From assembly GCF_036227325.1 (NCBI RefSeq), contig NZ_CP109467.1, forward strand, positions 3,224,001 to 3,288,000: a stretch of 64,000 nt of DNA, in the 5' to 3' direction. Source of the DNA: Streptomyces sp. NBC_01465. Lineage in GTDB: Bacteria; Actinomycetota; Actinomycetes; Streptomycetales; Streptomycetaceae. The notes beneath the pieces are model-generated. The model was not told where the DNA came from. It made no database searches and was given only the letters and a program-made list of their open reading frames with translations. Both the position numbers and the translations under genes were made by a program. Of this stretch, positions 1 through 10,004 are shown one piece after another (the first letter of the stretch is position 1; every line of letters starts with the position of its first letter).

Positions 1-1106
1 AGGTTCCCCGTGCCGAGCGGGCCGCCCGCCAGCGCCGCCAGCAGCGCCGCACCCGCCGCGCAGCCAGCAGCCGCCAGCGCTGCCACGGACGCCGTGTCGC
101 GCAGGCCGCGGTCGGCTTCCGTACGTACGGAGAACCAGCCCACCACCACCCCGGCCGCCACCGGAACCAGCGCCACACCCCAGCCCAACCAGGACCCGCG
201 CCCCTCCGCCGGGACCGCCGCCAGCAGCGGGAAGTGCGGCAGCGCGGGGTTCGTGGTCACCCCCAGGGGCGAGGCGGTCGCCCCGGCGCCGAGCGCAAAA
301 CCGGGCCCGAGCGCGTAGGCCGCCGCCCACACCGCCGCGTTCGGTACGAGGGCCAGCGCCAGCAGCAGCACCGCGAAACGGCCCGACCACACCCCCGTGA
401 GCTGCAGAAACGCACTCTGCGCGGCCCCCGCGTGCCACACCAGCGCGCCCCCGAGCAGCAGCGCGCCACCGCCCACCAGGACCGCGACCCCGGCGGCCGC
501 CGCCCGTACCGCGTCGCCCGCGTCGTCCGGCACCCACTCCGGCAGCGGCACCGGGGGCCGCCCCGCCGCCGTCCACACCCCGAGCCCGACCGTCCCCGCC
601 ACGACCACCGGCAGATGGAACGCCGCGCTCAGCGGTCCCGCCGCCAGCGGCCCGCCGAGGTCGTACAGCGCCACCACGCCCGCGACCAGCAGATATCCGC
701 CCGACACCGCCCAGAAGGCGCCCCGCACGGACGCGACGGGCCGGCCCTCCTCCTGGTCCATGCAGTCGCGCGCGGCCCGGTACAGCAGCCAGATCGGCCC
801 CACCGACAGCAGCAGCGGTACGACACCGACCGGCGCCGGCACCCCGGAGAGGGTGTCCGGCCTGGTCAGCTCGGTGCCGTGGGCGAGCAACCAGATCCCC
901 GCGGCGACGTGCAGGGCCCCGTCGGGGCCGCTGTCGGGGTACGGGGAGCTGATCCACTCCACCATCACCAGCACGGCGAGCGCACCGAGCCCGACCCCCG
1001 CGGCGACGGCCCCGCGCAACGCGCAGTCGACAAGCGCGGCGGCACGACGACTCCGTACGGGGGCGGACGGCGGCAACAACGGGCTGCGATCGGTCACTTG
1101 GGTCAC
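1..1106 (-). CDS. DUF6350-like multi-pass membrane protein (partial, C-terminus off window)
   Basis: The minus strand is open from a GTG at 1106 to the window edge (368 codons, no stop). A GGGAG ribosome site lies 9 bases before the GTG; the nearby ATG at 1112 hits a stop after three codons. The translation starts [13 protein letters not shown] and then alternates hydrophobic helices (for example [16 protein letters not shown] and [17 protein letters not shown]) with short polar loops, as in the large integral membrane proteins (DUF6350) found next to the sucCD/purine region of streptomycetes. No catalytic motif is visible. It is divergent from the regulator at 1222. Function is unknown; a role in envelope or cell division is only a guess from genomic context in related genomes. 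Confidence 0.7.
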   Translation of the reverse strand, partial: MTQVTDRSPLLPPSAPVRSRRAAALVDCALRGAVAAGVGLGALAVLVMVEWISSPYPDSGPDGALHVAAGIWLLAHGTELTRPDTLSGVPAPVGVVPLLLSVGPIWLLYRAARDCMDQEEGRPVASVRGAFWAVSGGYLLVAGVVALYDLGGPLAAGPLSAAFHLPVVVAGTVGLGVWTAAGRPPVPLPEWVPDDAGDAVRAAAAGVAVLVGGGALLLGGALVWHAGAAQSAFLQLTGVWSGRFAVLLLALALVPNAAVWAAAYALGPGFALGAGATASPLGVTTNPALPHFPLLAAVPAEGRGSWLGWGVALVPVAAGVVVGWFSVRTEADRGLRDTASVAALAAAGCAAGAALLAALAGGPLGTGN

Positions 1107-1221
1107 GGAGCCATGCTCCCAATGTCCGACACATTCGCGGCGCAACAGGCAAAGAGCCGTCGTGTCACTCAATATACGTTTATGTACTTTTCTGTCCGTC
1201 GTTCGATCACGGAGAGTCCTC

Positions 1222-2547
1222 ATGACTGAACTGCCCTCCCCCAAGGAGCGGCGCAGGCTGCGCGAGGCGAAGTCCCTGACCGAGGAGCAGGTCGCGACGG
1301 CTGTCGGCGTCACCCGGGCGACCGTACGGTCCTGGGAGACCGGCCGGACCTCGCCGCGCGGCCGCAGGCTGGAGCAGTACGCGAAGCTGCTGCAGGCGGA
1401 GGTGGAGGCGGAGGAGCCGCAGGTCAAAGCCGTGGAGACCGCGCCCGCGCCCTCCCCCGCCCGCCCTCATCAGTCCCTCTCGCAGCACACCCGCCCCCGG
1501 CCCGCGGCCAAGCGCGCCGCCAAGCCGCCGGAGACCAGTCCGTCGCGCCACGCACAGCATCAGCAGGTGGTCCGCGTCATGGCGACCGCCGCCGCGCAGC
1601 CCTCCAAGCCCGTCGTACGGGCCTCGGCGGCGCCGCAGGCACCGGCACCGGCACCCGAGCCGGAGAGGGCCGAGCAGGTCCAGCAGGTCCCCGAGACGCA
1701 GGCCGAAGCCGAGCAGGGCCCCGAAGGTTCCGACGGCCCGGGGGGTCTCACCCCCGCCCAGGCCTACGACGCGCTCTACGCCCGGACCGCCCCCGGCCTC
1801 GTACGCCAGACCTATCTCTTCACCGGCCGCCGCAGGCTCGCCGAGGACTCCGTCGCGCACGCCTTCCACCTCGCCTGGCAGCGCTGGCCCGAGGTCGCGA
1901 CCGACCGGGACCCGGAGGGCTGGGTGCGCGCGGCGGCGTACGAGTACGCCATGTCCCCCTGGCACCGGCCCCGCCGCGCCCCACGCCACCCCGACCAGCC
2001 GCCCACCGACCCCGAGCGCCGCGCGCTCTTCGACGCGCTCCTTGGGCTGCCCGCGGTCTACCGCCGCACGCTGCTGCTCTGCGACGGCGTCGGCCTCGGT
2101 GTCGCGGACACCGCGGCCGAGACGGAGGCCTCCACGGCGGCCGCCGCCAACCGGCTGCTGCACGCGCGGGCCGCGCTGGCCGAGCGGCTGCCCGAGCCGG
2201 TCGACGAGGCGGAGCTGCGCGAGCGGCTCGGCGCGCTGGCCGAGGCGGACCCGGCCGCGAAGCTGCCGGCGGCCCGTACCGCGCGTACGGGAAGCGAGCG
2301 CAAGACGCAGTTCTGGACGCGGGCGTCCATCGGCTTCGTCGTCACGATCACCTGCGCGACGATCTTCACGCTGGCCACGGCGCCGACGTCGTACCACAAG
2401 CCGACGCCGACCGGGGCGTACGTCACCGGGGTGCCCGTCCCCCACGGCGGCCCCGAGCGGCTGACCACCGCGGACAAGAAGCTCCACGAGAAGCTGCGCG
2501 ACGAACCGGCAAACGGGCCGGGGCACTTGGTGCCCGACACGCGCTGA
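1222..2547 (+). CDS. XRE-type HTH / ECF-sigma-like / membrane-anchored regulator
   Basis: A 441-residue protein with three parts. Residues 8-60 are an XRE-like helix-turn-helix ([20 protein letters not shown] followed by ETGR). After a long Pro/Ala/Glu linker, residues about 180-325 resemble sigma-70 regions 2 and 4 of ECF factors: [20 protein letters not shown], then [12 protein letters not shown], and later [20 protein letters not shown] before an Ala-rich helix. Residues 369-388 form one transmembrane helix, leaving a C-terminal tail of about 50 residues. The ATG is preceded by GGAGAG. It is convergent with sucD across a strong terminator. An annotated homologue sits beside sucCD in other streptomycetes (recalled). 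No ligand or target is apparent; the sigma-like part may be non-functional as a sigma factor because region 4 is weakly conserved. Confidence 0.8.
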   Translation: MTELPSPKERRRLREAKSLTEEQVATAVGVTRATVRSWETGRTSPRGRRLEQYAKLLQAEVEAEEPQVKAVETAPAPSPARPHQSLSQHTRPRPAAKRAAKPPETSPSRHAQHQQVVRVMATAAAQPSKPVVRASAAPQAPAPAPEPERAEQVQQVPETQAEAEQGPEGSDGPGGLTPAQAYDALYARTAPGLVRQTYLFTGRRRLAEDSVAHAFHLAWQRWPEVATDRDPEGWVRAAAYEYAMSPWHRPRRAPRHPDQPPTDPERRALFDALLGLPAVYRRTLLLCDGVGLGVADTAAETEASTAAAANRLLHARAALAERLPEPVDEAELRERLGALAEADPAAKLPAARTARTGSERKTQFWTRASIGFVVTITCATIFTLATAPTSYHKPTPTGAYVTGVPVPHGGPERLTTADKKLHEKLRDEPANGPGHLVPDTR

Positions 2548-2561
2548 ACGCACGCAGCACG

Positions 2562-2608
2562 CGACGCGGGCCCGTACCCCTGGAAGCCAGGGGTACGGGC
2601 CCGCGTCG
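2562..2608. terminator. Bidirectional terminator between the HTH regulator and sucD
   Basis: A perfect 22-bp stem (arms 2562-2583 and 2587-2608) closes on a 3-base loop. It sits between two convergent stop codons. It is very GC-rich without a clear U tract, as usual for Streptomyces hairpin terminators. Confidence 0.85.
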
Positions 2609-2622
2609 TACGTACGGAACTA

Positions 2623-3510
2623 CTAGGCGGCGTTCAAGATCTCGCGCGCCAGCTTGGCCGTCTCGGTCGGCGTCTTGCCGACCTTGACGCCCGCGGCCTC
2701 AAGGGCCTCCTTCTTCGCGGCAGCCGTGCCGGAGGAGCCGGAGACGATGGCGCCGGCGTGGCCCATGGTCTTGCCCTCGGGGGCGGTGAAGCCCGCGACG
2801 TAACCGACGACCGGCTTGGTGACGTTCTTCGCGATGAAGTCCGCCGCACGCTCCTCGGCGTCGCCGCCGATCTCGCCGATCATGACGATCAGGTCGGTGT
2901 CGGGGTCCGCCTCGAACGCCGCGAGGGCGTCGATGTGCGTGGTGCCGATGACCGGGTCGCCACCGATGCCGACGGCGGAGGAGAAGCCGAGGTCACGGAG
3001 CTCGTACATCATCTGGTACGTCAGCGTGCCGGACTTCGAGACCAGGCCGATGCGGCCCGGCTTCGTGATGTCGCCCGGGATGATGCCGGCGTTGGACTGG
3101 CCCGGGGTGATGAGACCGGGGCAGTTCGGGCCGATCAGGCGGGTCTTGTTGCCCTTGGCCTGCGCGTACGCCCAGAAGGCGGCCGAGTCGTGCACGGCGA
3201 TGCCCTCGGTGATGATCACGGCGAGGGGGATCTCGGCGTCGATCGCCTCGATGACGGCGGCCTTCGAGAAGGCCGGCGGCACGAAGAGGACGGAGACGTT
3301 GGCGCCCGTCTTCTCCATCGCCTCGGCGACGGAGCCGAAGACCGGGACCTCGGTGCCGTCGAAGTCGACGGACGTGCCGGCCTTGCGGGGGTTCACGCCA
3401 CCGACGATGTTGGTGCCGTCGCCCAGCATGAGCTTGGTGTGCTTCATGCCCGTGGCACCGGTCATGCCCTGGACGATGACCTTGGATTCCTTGGTCAGGA
3501 AGATAGCCAT
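2623..3510 (-). CDS. sucD: Succinyl-CoA ligase, alpha subunit
   Basis: A 295-residue protein, the normal length for SucD. It joins succinate and CoA with NDP phosphorylation in the TCA cycle as a complex with SucC. The start is the ATG of [20 protein letters not shown], where the CoA-binding Rossmann domain begins; the longer open frame to 3936 is only the sucC shadow. Visible are the GMTG CoA-binding turn, the GPNCPGLI segment, the GGDPVIG loop, and the active-site histidine in [20 protein letters not shown]. It lies 19 bases downstream of sucC and surely shares its transcript. Confidence 0.97.
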   Translation of the reverse strand: MAIFLTKESKVIVQGMTGATGMKHTKLMLGDGTNIVGGVNPRKAGTSVDFDGTEVPVFGSVAEAMEKTGANVSVLFVPPAFSKAAVIEAIDAEIPLAVIITEGIAVHDSAAFWAYAQAKGNKTRLIGPNCPGLITPGQSNAGIIPGDITKPGRIGLVSKSGTLTYQMMYELRDLGFSSAVGIGGDPVIGTTHIDALAAFEADPDTDLIVMIGEIGGDAEERAADFIAKNVTKPVVGYVAGFTAPEGKTMGHAGAIVSGSSGTAAAKKEALEAAGVKVGKTPTETAKLAREILNAA

Positions 3511-3529
3511 GGTGTTCTGACCTCGTCCC

Positions 3530-4708
3530 TTACTTCGCAGCCGCGAGCTCGGCGGCCTTGTCGGCCGCGCCGTCCATGGTGTCCACGCGCTGTACGAGCG
3601 GGTGGTTGGCGTCCGACAGGATCTTGCGACCCAGCTCCGCGTTGTTGCCGTCGAGGCGCACGACCAGCGGCTTCTCGACCTTCTCGCCCTTGGAGGCGAG
3701 CAGTTCGAGGGCCTGGACGATGCCGTTGGCAACCTCGTCACAGGCGGTGATGCCGCCGAAGACGTTGACGAAGACGGACTTGACGTCCGGGTCGCCGAGG
3801 ATGATCTCGAGACCGTTGGCCATGACCTCGGCGGAGGCGCCGCCACCGATGTCGAGGAAGTTGGCGGGCTTGACCCCACCGTGGTTCTCGCCGGCGTAGG
3901 CGACGACGTCCAGGGTCGACATGACCAGACCGGCACCGTTACCGATGATGCCGACCTCGCCCTCGAGCTTGACGTAGTTGAGGCCCTTGGCCTTGGCAGC
4001 AGCCTCGAGCGGGTTGGCTGCGTCCTTGTCCTCGAGCGCCTCGTGGTCGGCCTGGCGGAAGTCGGCGTTCTCGTCGAGCGAGACCTTGCCGTCCAGGGCC
4101 AGGATGCGGCCGTCCTTGGTCTTGACCAGGGGGTTCACCTCGACGAGGAGGGCGTCCTCGGCGACGAAGGTGTCCCACAGGGTGACCATGGCCTCGGCGA
4201 CGCCCTCGGCCACGTCGGCCGGGAACTTCGCCAGGGCGACGATCTCGCGGGCCTTGGCGAGGTCCACACCGTCAACGGCGTTGACCGGGACCTTCGCGAG
4301 GGCCTCCGGGGTCTTCTCCGCGACCTCCTCGATGTCCATGCCGCCCTGGACCGACGCCATGGCGAGGAAGGTGCGGTTGGTGCGGTCGAGGAGGTACGAG
4401 ACGTAGTACTCGGCCTCGATCTCGGGGGACAGCTCGGCGATCATCACCTTGTGGACCGTGTGGCCCTTGATGTCCATGCCGAGAATGTCGGTGGCCCGGG
4501 CCACTGCCTCGTCGGCGTTGGCGGCGAGCTTGACGCCGCCGGCCTTGCCTCGGCCTCCGACCTTCACCTGGGCCTTGACGACGGACTTGCCGCCAAGACG
4601 CTCGGTCGCCTCGCGGGCTGCCTCAGGCGTGTCAATGACTTCACCGGCCAGCACCGGTACACCGTGCTTGGCGAAGAGGTCCCTCGCCTGGTACTCGAAC
4701 AGGTCCAC
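3530..4708 (-). CDS. sucC: Succinyl-CoA ligase, beta subunit
   Basis: A 392-residue ATP-grasp protein that pairs with SucD. The N-terminus [20 protein letters not shown] and the segment [16 protein letters not shown] form the nucleotide-binding part, while [15 protein letters not shown] and [10 protein letters not shown] belong to the ligand-contacting and CoA-ligase regions. The start is a GTG at 4708. It is the first gene of the sucC-sucD operon; the 266 bp upstream hold its promoter and the terminator of the neighbouring gene. Length and motifs are ordinary. Confidence 0.97.
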   Translation of the reverse strand: MDLFEYQARDLFAKHGVPVLAGEVIDTPEAAREATERLGGKSVVKAQVKVGGRGKAGGVKLAANADEAVARATDILGMDIKGHTVHKVMIAELSPEIEAEYYVSYLLDRTNRTFLAMASVQGGMDIEEVAEKTPEALAKVPVNAVDGVDLAKAREIVALAKFPADVAEGVAEAMVTLWDTFVAEDALLVEVNPLVKTKDGRILALDGKVSLDENADFRQADHEALEDKDAANPLEAAAKAKGLNYVKLEGEVGIIGNGAGLVMSTLDVVAYAGENHGGVKPANFLDIGGGASAEVMANGLEIILGDPDVKSVFVNVFGGITACDEVANGIVQALELLASKGEKVEKPLVVRLDGNNAELGRKILSDANHPLVQRVDTMDGAADKAAELAAAK

Positions 4709-4910
4709 GCGCGTTCCGTCCTTGGTGATCGCGGTTTTTAGTCTGCGTGGGCGTGCCGCAAGGGCAACGTGACTGCACTGTCACAAGGGAGTGCGTACAC
4801 GGTGTCCGGTACGCGGCATGTCCGTCTCGCAGGTTATCCCCGTGGGACCTGGGTCCCTAAATCGCAGATCACACATGGGCGGTGATTACTGTCACAGACG
4901 GTGTGCCGGA
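4709..4910. other. sucC upstream region
   Basis: About 200 bp without a gene. It should carry the sucCD promoter and 5' leader. A small inverted repeat, GTGAC-N6-GTCAC, lies near 4769-4784, about 60 bases before the start codon, and a second TGTCAC occurs near 4889. These could be operator half-sites, but no regulator can be named from the sequence. Confidence 0.4.
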
Positions 4911-4968
4911 ACCGGGCGGTCCCCTGGGGCTCGGGAACCGCCCGGTGAGCAGGGCTGCTAAGCCCTGC
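4911..4968 (-). terminator. Double hairpin after the secreted protein gene
   Basis: Two adjacent hairpins lie just downstream of the minus-strand stop at 4975: an 8-bp stem (4949-4956 with 4961-4968, 4-base loop) and a 10-bp stem (4911-4920 with 4937-4946). Position and stability fit a terminator for the minus-strand gene. Confidence 0.65.
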
Positions 4969-4974
4969 GGTCGG

Positions 4975-5658
4975 TTACAGGACGTGCCCGGCGTACGCGG
5001 GGAGGGCATCCGTCACGATTGACGGAGTGACCGAAGCCACAGTGGCCGTGGCGCCCGTCGCGGCGTGCGCGACGGTCGGCTGCGCGTCGCGGGCGACCCC
5101 GGAGACGACGCCCTGGGCGAAGGGCTGGACCTGGGTGGTCACGCCCTGGGCGAGGGTGGTGACGTCGCCGACGGCCTGGCCGACGACCGGAAGCACGCCG
5201 TCGACGGCGGTTCCGGCGACGGGCGGCAGGACGGAGTCGGCGGTCTGGGCGACGGCCGGGCCCGCGGTGTTCTGGACGGTGCCCTGGGCGGCGCTCTGGG
5301 CGTAGCCCGGGATCTGGTCCAGGGGGCCGAAGAGGTAGTCGATCTCGTCGGCCTGGGCGACCGAGGGGAGCTCGGGGGTCTGGGGCGTCTGGGTGGGCAG
5401 CTGGCCCCTGGCGGCCTTCACCGCGGCGGCGGCCTCGGCGGCCTTGGCGCGGACGTCGCCGACACCCTTGCCCTGGGCCGCATGCGTCACCTTGGCGACC
5501 GTGCCCTGCGCGTCCGTGCCGTCCACGACCTTGTCGAGGGCGGTGTGCGGTACGGCGACGGGCAGCTCGGCAGCGCTGGCGGACGCCGCAGCGCCCACGC
5601 CCCACACTCCGGAGACGGTGGCGGCGACAGCTATGGAACGACGGATGTTCTTGTTCAT
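4975..5658 (-). CDS. Secreted Ala/Val-rich protein of unknown function
   Basis: A 227-residue protein. The start chosen is the ATG of MNKNIRRSIAVAATVSGVWG, which gives a clean Sec signal peptide ending near ASASAAE; an in-frame ATG at 5688 would add ten residues but has a poorly placed ribosome site. The mature part is a low-complexity Ala/Val/Thr/Gln chain with recurring patterns such as PVVGQAVGDVTTLAQGV and TQVQPFAQGVVSGVA, suggesting amphipathic helices or repeats rather than an enzyme. No Cys and no catalytic motif. It neighbours another secreted protein on the same strand, 110 bases upstream. Function is unknown; surface or wall association is an inference. Confidence 0.7.
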   Translation of the reverse strand: MNKNIRRSIAVAATVSGVWGVGAAASASAAELPVAVPHTALDKVVDGTDAQGTVAKVTHAAQGKGVGDVRAKAAEAAAAVKAARGQLPTQTPQTPELPSVAQADEIDYLFGPLDQIPGYAQSAAQGTVQNTAGPAVAQTADSVLPPVAGTAVDGVLPVVGQAVGDVTTLAQGVTTQVQPFAQGVVSGVARDAQPTVAHAATGATATVASVTPSIVTDALPAYAGHVL

Positions 5659-5768
5659 GACGTGCTTCAGATCCTTCGAATTCGGCATGGCCAGTCCGGA
5701 GGCTTCCGGCTGACGGGCAGACCTGTTCCGCCCCCGCGCGACAGGTCGGGACGGGGGAACGGGCTGCC

Positions 5769-6461
5769 CTAGCCGGGGAATTCGAGGATGTCGTGCGGTC
5801 TGTCGCAGACCGGTTCGTCGGTGTCCGGGCGCCCGGCGGCGGGCGCGAGGACGAAGCGGGTGCCGCCGGACACGGGGACGGCGTGGGGTTCGCCGGCGCG
5901 AGGCGTGTGCCCGTCGGCGGACCACTTGCCGTCGGTGCCGCAGGGGTCGACGGGCAGATGCCGTACGGGAGTACGGAGCTGCCCGTGATGCTGCTGCGGT
6001 GCGGCGTCGACGGGTCCGTGCCGGTACGTGACCGGGCGCACGTCCGGCCGCGGTGCGACCGGATCCGCCGTACGCACAGGGGTGTTCACCTTGGCGGCGG
6101 TGCGCTTGGGCGACTGGGGGGTGCTTTGCGGCGCGGGCGTCACGGACGTGACGACCGGCGGCTTCTCCTGCGGCACGGGCACGGGTACAGGCACGGGCAG
6201 CGCGGCGGTGATGCCGTCCGTCAACTGCCGTACGGGTTTGGCCACTTCGCGCACCGTGTCCGTGACCGGCTGCACCAGATGCCGCACCTCGCGCACGGGC
6301 TGGACCTTGGTCAGCCCGGCCTCGGGCAGCGCGGGAACCTTGGGCTCGGCCGCGTGCGCCTGGCCGCCGAAGAAGAACCCGAGCGCCAGCAGCCCGCCCA
6401 GGAACAGCACCACGCGCAGGGCGCGTGATGCCGCAACGGGCGGAACTGCAGGGACAGTCAC
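5769..6461 (-). CDS. Secreted or membrane-anchored Pro/Val-rich protein
   Basis: The chosen GTG at 6461 has GGAAGG 12 bases upstream and begins MTVPAVPPVAASRALRVVLF, directly followed by a hydrophobic core and FFFGGQAHAAE, a good signal peptide. A TTG at 6512 would extend it by 17 residues. The mature part is Pro/Val-rich, with regular spacing of hydrophobic residues (VQPVREVRHLVQPVTDTVRE), a VPVPVPVP run, and a Cys-containing C-terminal part (LPVDPCGTDGKWSADGHTPR and PVCDRPHD). Length about 230 residues. It may be co-transcribed with the secreted protein downstream. No family is recognised. Confidence 0.65.
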   Translation of the reverse strand: MTVPAVPPVAASRALRVVLFLGGLLALGFFFGGQAHAAEPKVPALPEAGLTKVQPVREVRHLVQPVTDTVREVAKPVRQLTDGITAALPVPVPVPVPQEKPPVVTSVTPAPQSTPQSPKRTAAKVNTPVRTADPVAPRPDVRPVTYRHGPVDAAPQQHHGQLRTPVRHLPVDPCGTDGKWSADGHTPRAGEPHAVPVSGGTRFVLAPAAGRPDTDEPVCDRPHDILEFPG

Positions 6462-6535
6462 GGTGGCAGGTGGCCTTCCGGGGTACGACGGAACGGAGCC
6501 CTCCGCGGGCAACGCACCGATGCTTGCACGAGACG

Positions 6536-6558
6536 CAGGGGGTTACGCAAGCCCCCTG
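6536..6558 (-). terminator. Short hairpin at the end of the VWA operon
   Basis: A 7-bp stem, CAGGGGG (6536-6542) with CCCCCTG (6552-6558), directly abuts the TAA of the VWA gene. It could end the minus-strand ATPase-DUF5682-VWA transcript, though it is short. Confidence 0.4.
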
Positions 6559-7722
6559 TTACTGATGCGTCTCCATGTCCGGTATGGGAAGTTCCCGCTT
6601 CTCGATCGCCGCCGCCATGACGTCAGGGAACAGATCGGGGGTACAGGCGAACGCCGGTGCGCCCAGTGCCGCCAGGGCTGCCGCATGGTCGCGGTCGTAC
6701 GCCGGAGCCCCCTCGTCCGACAGTGCGAGCAGCGCCACGAACTGCACGCCCGACGCCTTCATCGCCGCGACCCGCTTGAGCATCTCGTCCCGGATTCCGC
6801 CCTCGTACAGGTCGCTGATCAGCACGACCACCGTGTCGGCGGGCCGGGTGATCTGCGACTGGCAGTACGCGAGCGCCCGGTTGATGTCCGTGCCGCCGCC
6901 GAGCTGCGTACCGAAGAGGACGTCGACCGGGTCGTCGAGCTGGTCGGTCAGATCGACGACCGCCGTGTCGAAGACGACGAGCCGGGTCGCGATCGACCGC
7001 ATGGAGGCGAGGACCGCTCCGAAGACGGACGCGTAGACCACCGAGGCGGCCATCGAACCCGACTGGTCGATACAGAGGACGACGTCCTTCTTCACCGACT
7101 GCGAGGCCCGCCCGTATCCGATGAGCCGCTCCGGCACGACCGTCCGGTACTCAGGGAGGTAGTTCTTCAGGTTGGCGCGGATCGTCCGGTCCCAGTCGAT
7201 GTCCCGGTGCCGTGGTCTGCTGATCCTCGCCGAACGGTCCAGCGCCCCCGTCAGCGTCGCCTTCGTCCGCGTCGCCAGGCGCTTCTCCAGGTCGTCGACC
7301 ACCTTGCGGACGACCATGCGGGCCGTCTCCTTGGTCGTCTCCGGCATGGCCTTGTTGAGGGAGAGCAGCGTCCCGACGAGATGGACGTCCGCCTCGACGG
7401 CCTCCAGCATCTCCGGCTCCAGGAGCAGCGCGGAGAGCCCGAGCCGCTCGATCGCGTCGCGCTGCATGACCTGCACGACGGAGCTGGGGAAGTACGTACG
7501 GATGTCCCCGAGCCAGCGCGCGACGGACGGCGCCGACGCTCCGAGCCCCGCCGAACGCTCGCTGCTGCGGCCGCCCTTCCCCTTGCCGTTGCCGTAGAGC
7601 GCGCCCAGCGCCCCGTCCATCACGGCGTCCCTGCCCGCGAGTTCGCACCCCGTACCGTCGGCCGCTCCTCCGCCCAGCACCATCCGCCAGCGCCGCAGCC
7701 GCTCGCCCGTCGTACCGTTCAT
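6559..7722 (-). CDS. VWA-domain protein of the MoxR/SWIM locus
   Basis: A 387-residue protein with a von Willebrand factor A domain in the C-terminal half. The metal-binding (MIDAS) site is visible as VVLCIDQSGSMAASV (DxSxS), with the later GGTDIN and VVLISDLYEGG segments completing the fold. The N-terminal 170 residues are helical and include the DLEKRL/TRTKATLTGALD region typical of VWA partners of MoxR ATPases. The ATG overlaps the stop of the DUF5682 gene by four bases (ATGA), so translation is coupled. VWA proteins of this type work with MoxR ATPases as substrate adaptors or chaperone partners; the substrate here is unknown. Third gene of the minus-strand arm. Confidence 0.9.
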   Translation of the reverse strand: MNGTTGERLRRWRMVLGGGAADGTGCELAGRDAVMDGALGALYGNGKGKGGRSSERSAGLGASAPSVARWLGDIRTYFPSSVVQVMQRDAIERLGLSALLLEPEMLEAVEADVHLVGTLLSLNKAMPETTKETARMVVRKVVDDLEKRLATRTKATLTGALDRSARISRPRHRDIDWDRTIRANLKNYLPEYRTVVPERLIGYGRASQSVKKDVVLCIDQSGSMAASVVYASVFGAVLASMRSIATRLVVFDTAVVDLTDQLDDPVDVLFGTQLGGGTDINRALAYCQSQITRPADTVVVLISDLYEGGIRDEMLKRVAAMKASGVQFVALLALSDEGAPAYDRDHAAALAALGAPAFACTPDLFPDVMAAAIEKRELPIPDMETHQ

Positions 7723-10004
7723 CGCTCCCCCGATCCCAGTCCCAGCAACAGCCGCACCACCGGCTCCACCGCGTCCGCCCGCACCTGGTCGATCCCCGCC
7801 CCGAACCCCGGCGCCCCGGACTCGGCCGGCCGCCCCTGCCCTTCCGCTGCGGGCCCGCGCCGGACCAGCTCGCCGAGGGTCCGCCGTACGCCCGGCTCAT
7901 AGGCGGCGAACGTCCGCCGCAGCAGCGGCAGTACGTCCGTGAACGCATCCCCCGACACCCCGCTCAGCCATGCGTCCACCAGCCCGAGCAGCCGCTCGTC
8001 GTGGACCAGGAGCATCCCGCCGCCCGAGGCCCCGCCGACGAACCCCTCGATCCACGCGGCCGCGTCGACGGGCTCCGTGCCGGGCGAGAGCGCGAGCCCC
8101 ATGAGTCGCGCCGCCTCGTCCTCCGCGAGCCGGCCGTCGTCGAGCAGCAGGCGGGCTGCGCGGCCGCGCAGCACCCCGGCGACGGAGTCCCGCTCCGTGA
8201 GTTTGAGCAGCACCTGCGCCCAACGGCCGCGCAGGCCGCCGGAGTTGTCCGGACCCTCCGAGCCGTCCGTGAGCAGGCCTATCGCGGTCTGTACGCCGTC
8301 GAGGTGGCCGCGCATCTGGTCCGCGCCGTCCGCGTCGAGGCCGGTGCAGGCGGGCGGCAGGCCCACGCAGATCCGCTCGGCGAGACCCGCCGCCACCTTT
8401 CCCAGCGCGGCCGTGTCCGTGGAGCGCACATCGCCGTACCGCAGCGAGCGGGCCAGAGCGGGCAGGGCCTGGGCGAGGTGGCCGACGTCCGCGTCGAGCG
8501 CCGCCCGGTCGGCGAGCGCCTGCATCACCACGGGGAGCGCATCCGGCAGTTCGGCCAGGAGGCACTGCTCGGCCAGCGCGGTGACGTCGGCGAGCGCGGT
8601 CGCCGAGACGGCCCGGGTCTCCGCCTTCGCCGTCGCAGCGGAGAGCACGGTCGTCCCCCACACCCCGGCCTCGGCGACCCGTACCGAGAGCTCCGGCTCC
8701 CAGCGCAGCCGCCAGCTCTCCCGGAAGGTGCCGGTGCTCCCCCGCCCGCCGGTCGGCTCGCCCCAGCCGACGCCGAGCAGCCGCAGCCGGTGCAGCAGCC
8801 GGGAACGCGAGGCGTCGGTCTCCTTTCGCAGATCCAGCTCCAACTCCCTTGTCACCGCCTCAGCCTTGAGCCGCAGGGTGCGCTGCGTCCGCGTCAGATC
8901 GCGTTGCAGCGGCACGGCGGGAGCCGCGTCCGGGACCTCCCCGAGCACATCGCCGACGACGAGCCGGTCCTGTACGAGCGAGAGCGGGACGTCGGAGCCC
9001 TCGCACATCACCGCCCGGATCGCGTCGGTCGTCTCGCCCAGGCCGGCGAGCGGCCGCCCGCGCATCGCGGCGAGGGTCTCCGCGAGCCGGACCGCCTCGA
9101 TGACATGGGCGGGAGAGACGATCCGGTCCTCCTCCCTCAGCAGCCCGGCCACCTTGGTCATCCAGCGCTCGACGGGCCGGTCGGGGGCGCCGAAGAGGTG
9201 CCCGTACCAGCCGGGCGAGTCGATTCCCGCGCCGTAACCGCTGTGCCGCGCGAGCCTGCGGTGCGTCCAGGGCACCCAGGTCAGTTCGGCCTTGACCCGG
9301 GGCAGCCCCTTGAGGAGGGCACGGTCGGCGGCCAGGGTGGTCTTCTCGGCGAGCGCGGGCACATGCCAGGCCCCGCAGACCACGGCGACGCGATCATCCC
9401 CGAACTCCTTCACCGCGGTGCGGAGTTGGATCCGCATGTACGCCTCGCGGGCGAGGTCGCGCGCGTATCCACCGTCCCCGTACTCCTCCCGGAGCGCCCC
9501 CATCGCCTCGGCGAGCGCCTCGAAAGGGGCGAGTGCGTCCCCTCCGCCGGGACCGCGATGCTCGACGACGTCCTCCCACCACCGCTCGGCGTCGTCGTAT
9601 CCGGCGGTCTCCGCGAGCACCCCGATGGGGTCGATACGGACGGACCCGGCGCCCTCCGCCTTCTCCTCTTCTTCCTTCTCCTCCGCCTCCATCGCCAGCG
9701 AGTGCGCCGCCGGAAGGTCGATGAACCGCACCGGCACCTCGTGCGCCAGCGCCCAGCGGATCGCGACCCACTCCGGCGAGAACTCGGCCATCGGCCAGAA
9801 CGCCGCCCGGCCCGGGTCGTCCGTGACATGGGCGAGCAGCGCCACCGGTGGCCGCATCTCCTCGTCGGCGGCGAGCGCGAGCAGCGCGTCGCCCTCGGGC
9901 GGCCCCTCGATCAGCACGGCCGCCGGGACCGCGGCGTCCAGTGCGTCCCGCACGGCGCGGGCCGAGCCCGGCCCGTGGTGCCGGACGCCGAGGAGCAGCG
10001 TCAT
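7719..10004 (-). CDS. DUF5682 protein (TraB/EreA-like fold) of the MoxR/SWIM locus
   Basis: A 761-residue protein. The N-terminus LLGVRHHGPGSARAVRDALD with VLIEGPPEGDALL, and later RVAVVCGAWHVPAL, match the spaced Gly-x-x-His and Glu/His motifs of the TraB/TIKI and EreA/ChaN superfamily, in which they form a putative hydrolase site. The rest is a long helical region of alternating Leu/Arg/Ala segments without a recognised motif. It overlaps the ATPase stop and the VWA start by four bases each, so the three genes form a tightly coupled operon. Assignment to DUF5682 is from the N-terminal signature and neighbours. Catalytic activity has not been inferred beyond conserved histidines. Confidence 0.85.
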   Translation of the reverse strand: MTLLLGVRHHGPGSARAVRDALDAAVPAAVLIEGPPEGDALLALAADEEMRPPVALLAHVTDDPGRAAFWPMAEFSPEWVAIRWALAHEVPVRFIDLPAAHSLAMEAEEKEEEEKAEGAGSVRIDPIGVLAETAGYDDAERWWEDVVEHRGPGGGDALAPFEALAEAMGALREEYGDGGYARDLAREAYMRIQLRTAVKEFGDDRVAVVCGAWHVPALAEKTTLAADRALLKGLPRVKAELTWVPWTHRRLARHSGYGAGIDSPGWYGHLFGAPDRPVERWMTKVAGLLREEDRIVSPAHVIEAVRLAETLAAMRGRPLAGLGETTDAIRAVMCEGSDVPLSLVQDRLVVGDVLGEVPDAAPAVPLQRDLTRTQRTLRLKAEAVTRELELDLRKETDASRSRLLHRLRLLGVGWGEPTGGRGSTGTFRESWRLRWEPELSVRVAEAGVWGTTVLSAATAKAETRAVSATALADVTALAEQCLLAELPDALPVVMQALADRAALDADVGHLAQALPALARSLRYGDVRSTDTAALGKVAAGLAERICVGLPPACTGLDADGADQMRGHLDGVQTAIGLLTDGSEGPDNSGGLRGRWAQVLLKLTERDSVAGVLRGRAARLLLDDGRLAEDEAARLMGLALSPGTEPVDAAAWIEGFVGGASGGGMLLVHDERLLGLVDAWLSGVSGDAFTDVLPLLRRTFAAYEPGVRRTLGELVRRGPAAEGQGRPAESGAPGFGAGIDQVRADAVEPVVRLLLGLGSGER

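Noticed and set aside
1207..2553. 448-residue open frame on the minus strand
   Set aside because: Mirror frame of the HTH/sigma-like gene; its translation is Arg/Gly/Leu-rich without protein-like motifs, and the plus-strand frame has a ribosome site and recognisable domains.
2758..4741. Long plus-strand open frames opposite sucD and sucC
   Set aside because: Antisense shadows caused by high GC; translations are rich in Asp/Gly/Val repeats and lack starts with ribosome sites.
6028..7902. 624-residue plus-strand frame opposite the VWA gene
   Set aside because: Overlaps two supported minus-strand genes completely, and the translation is compositionally biased nonsense.
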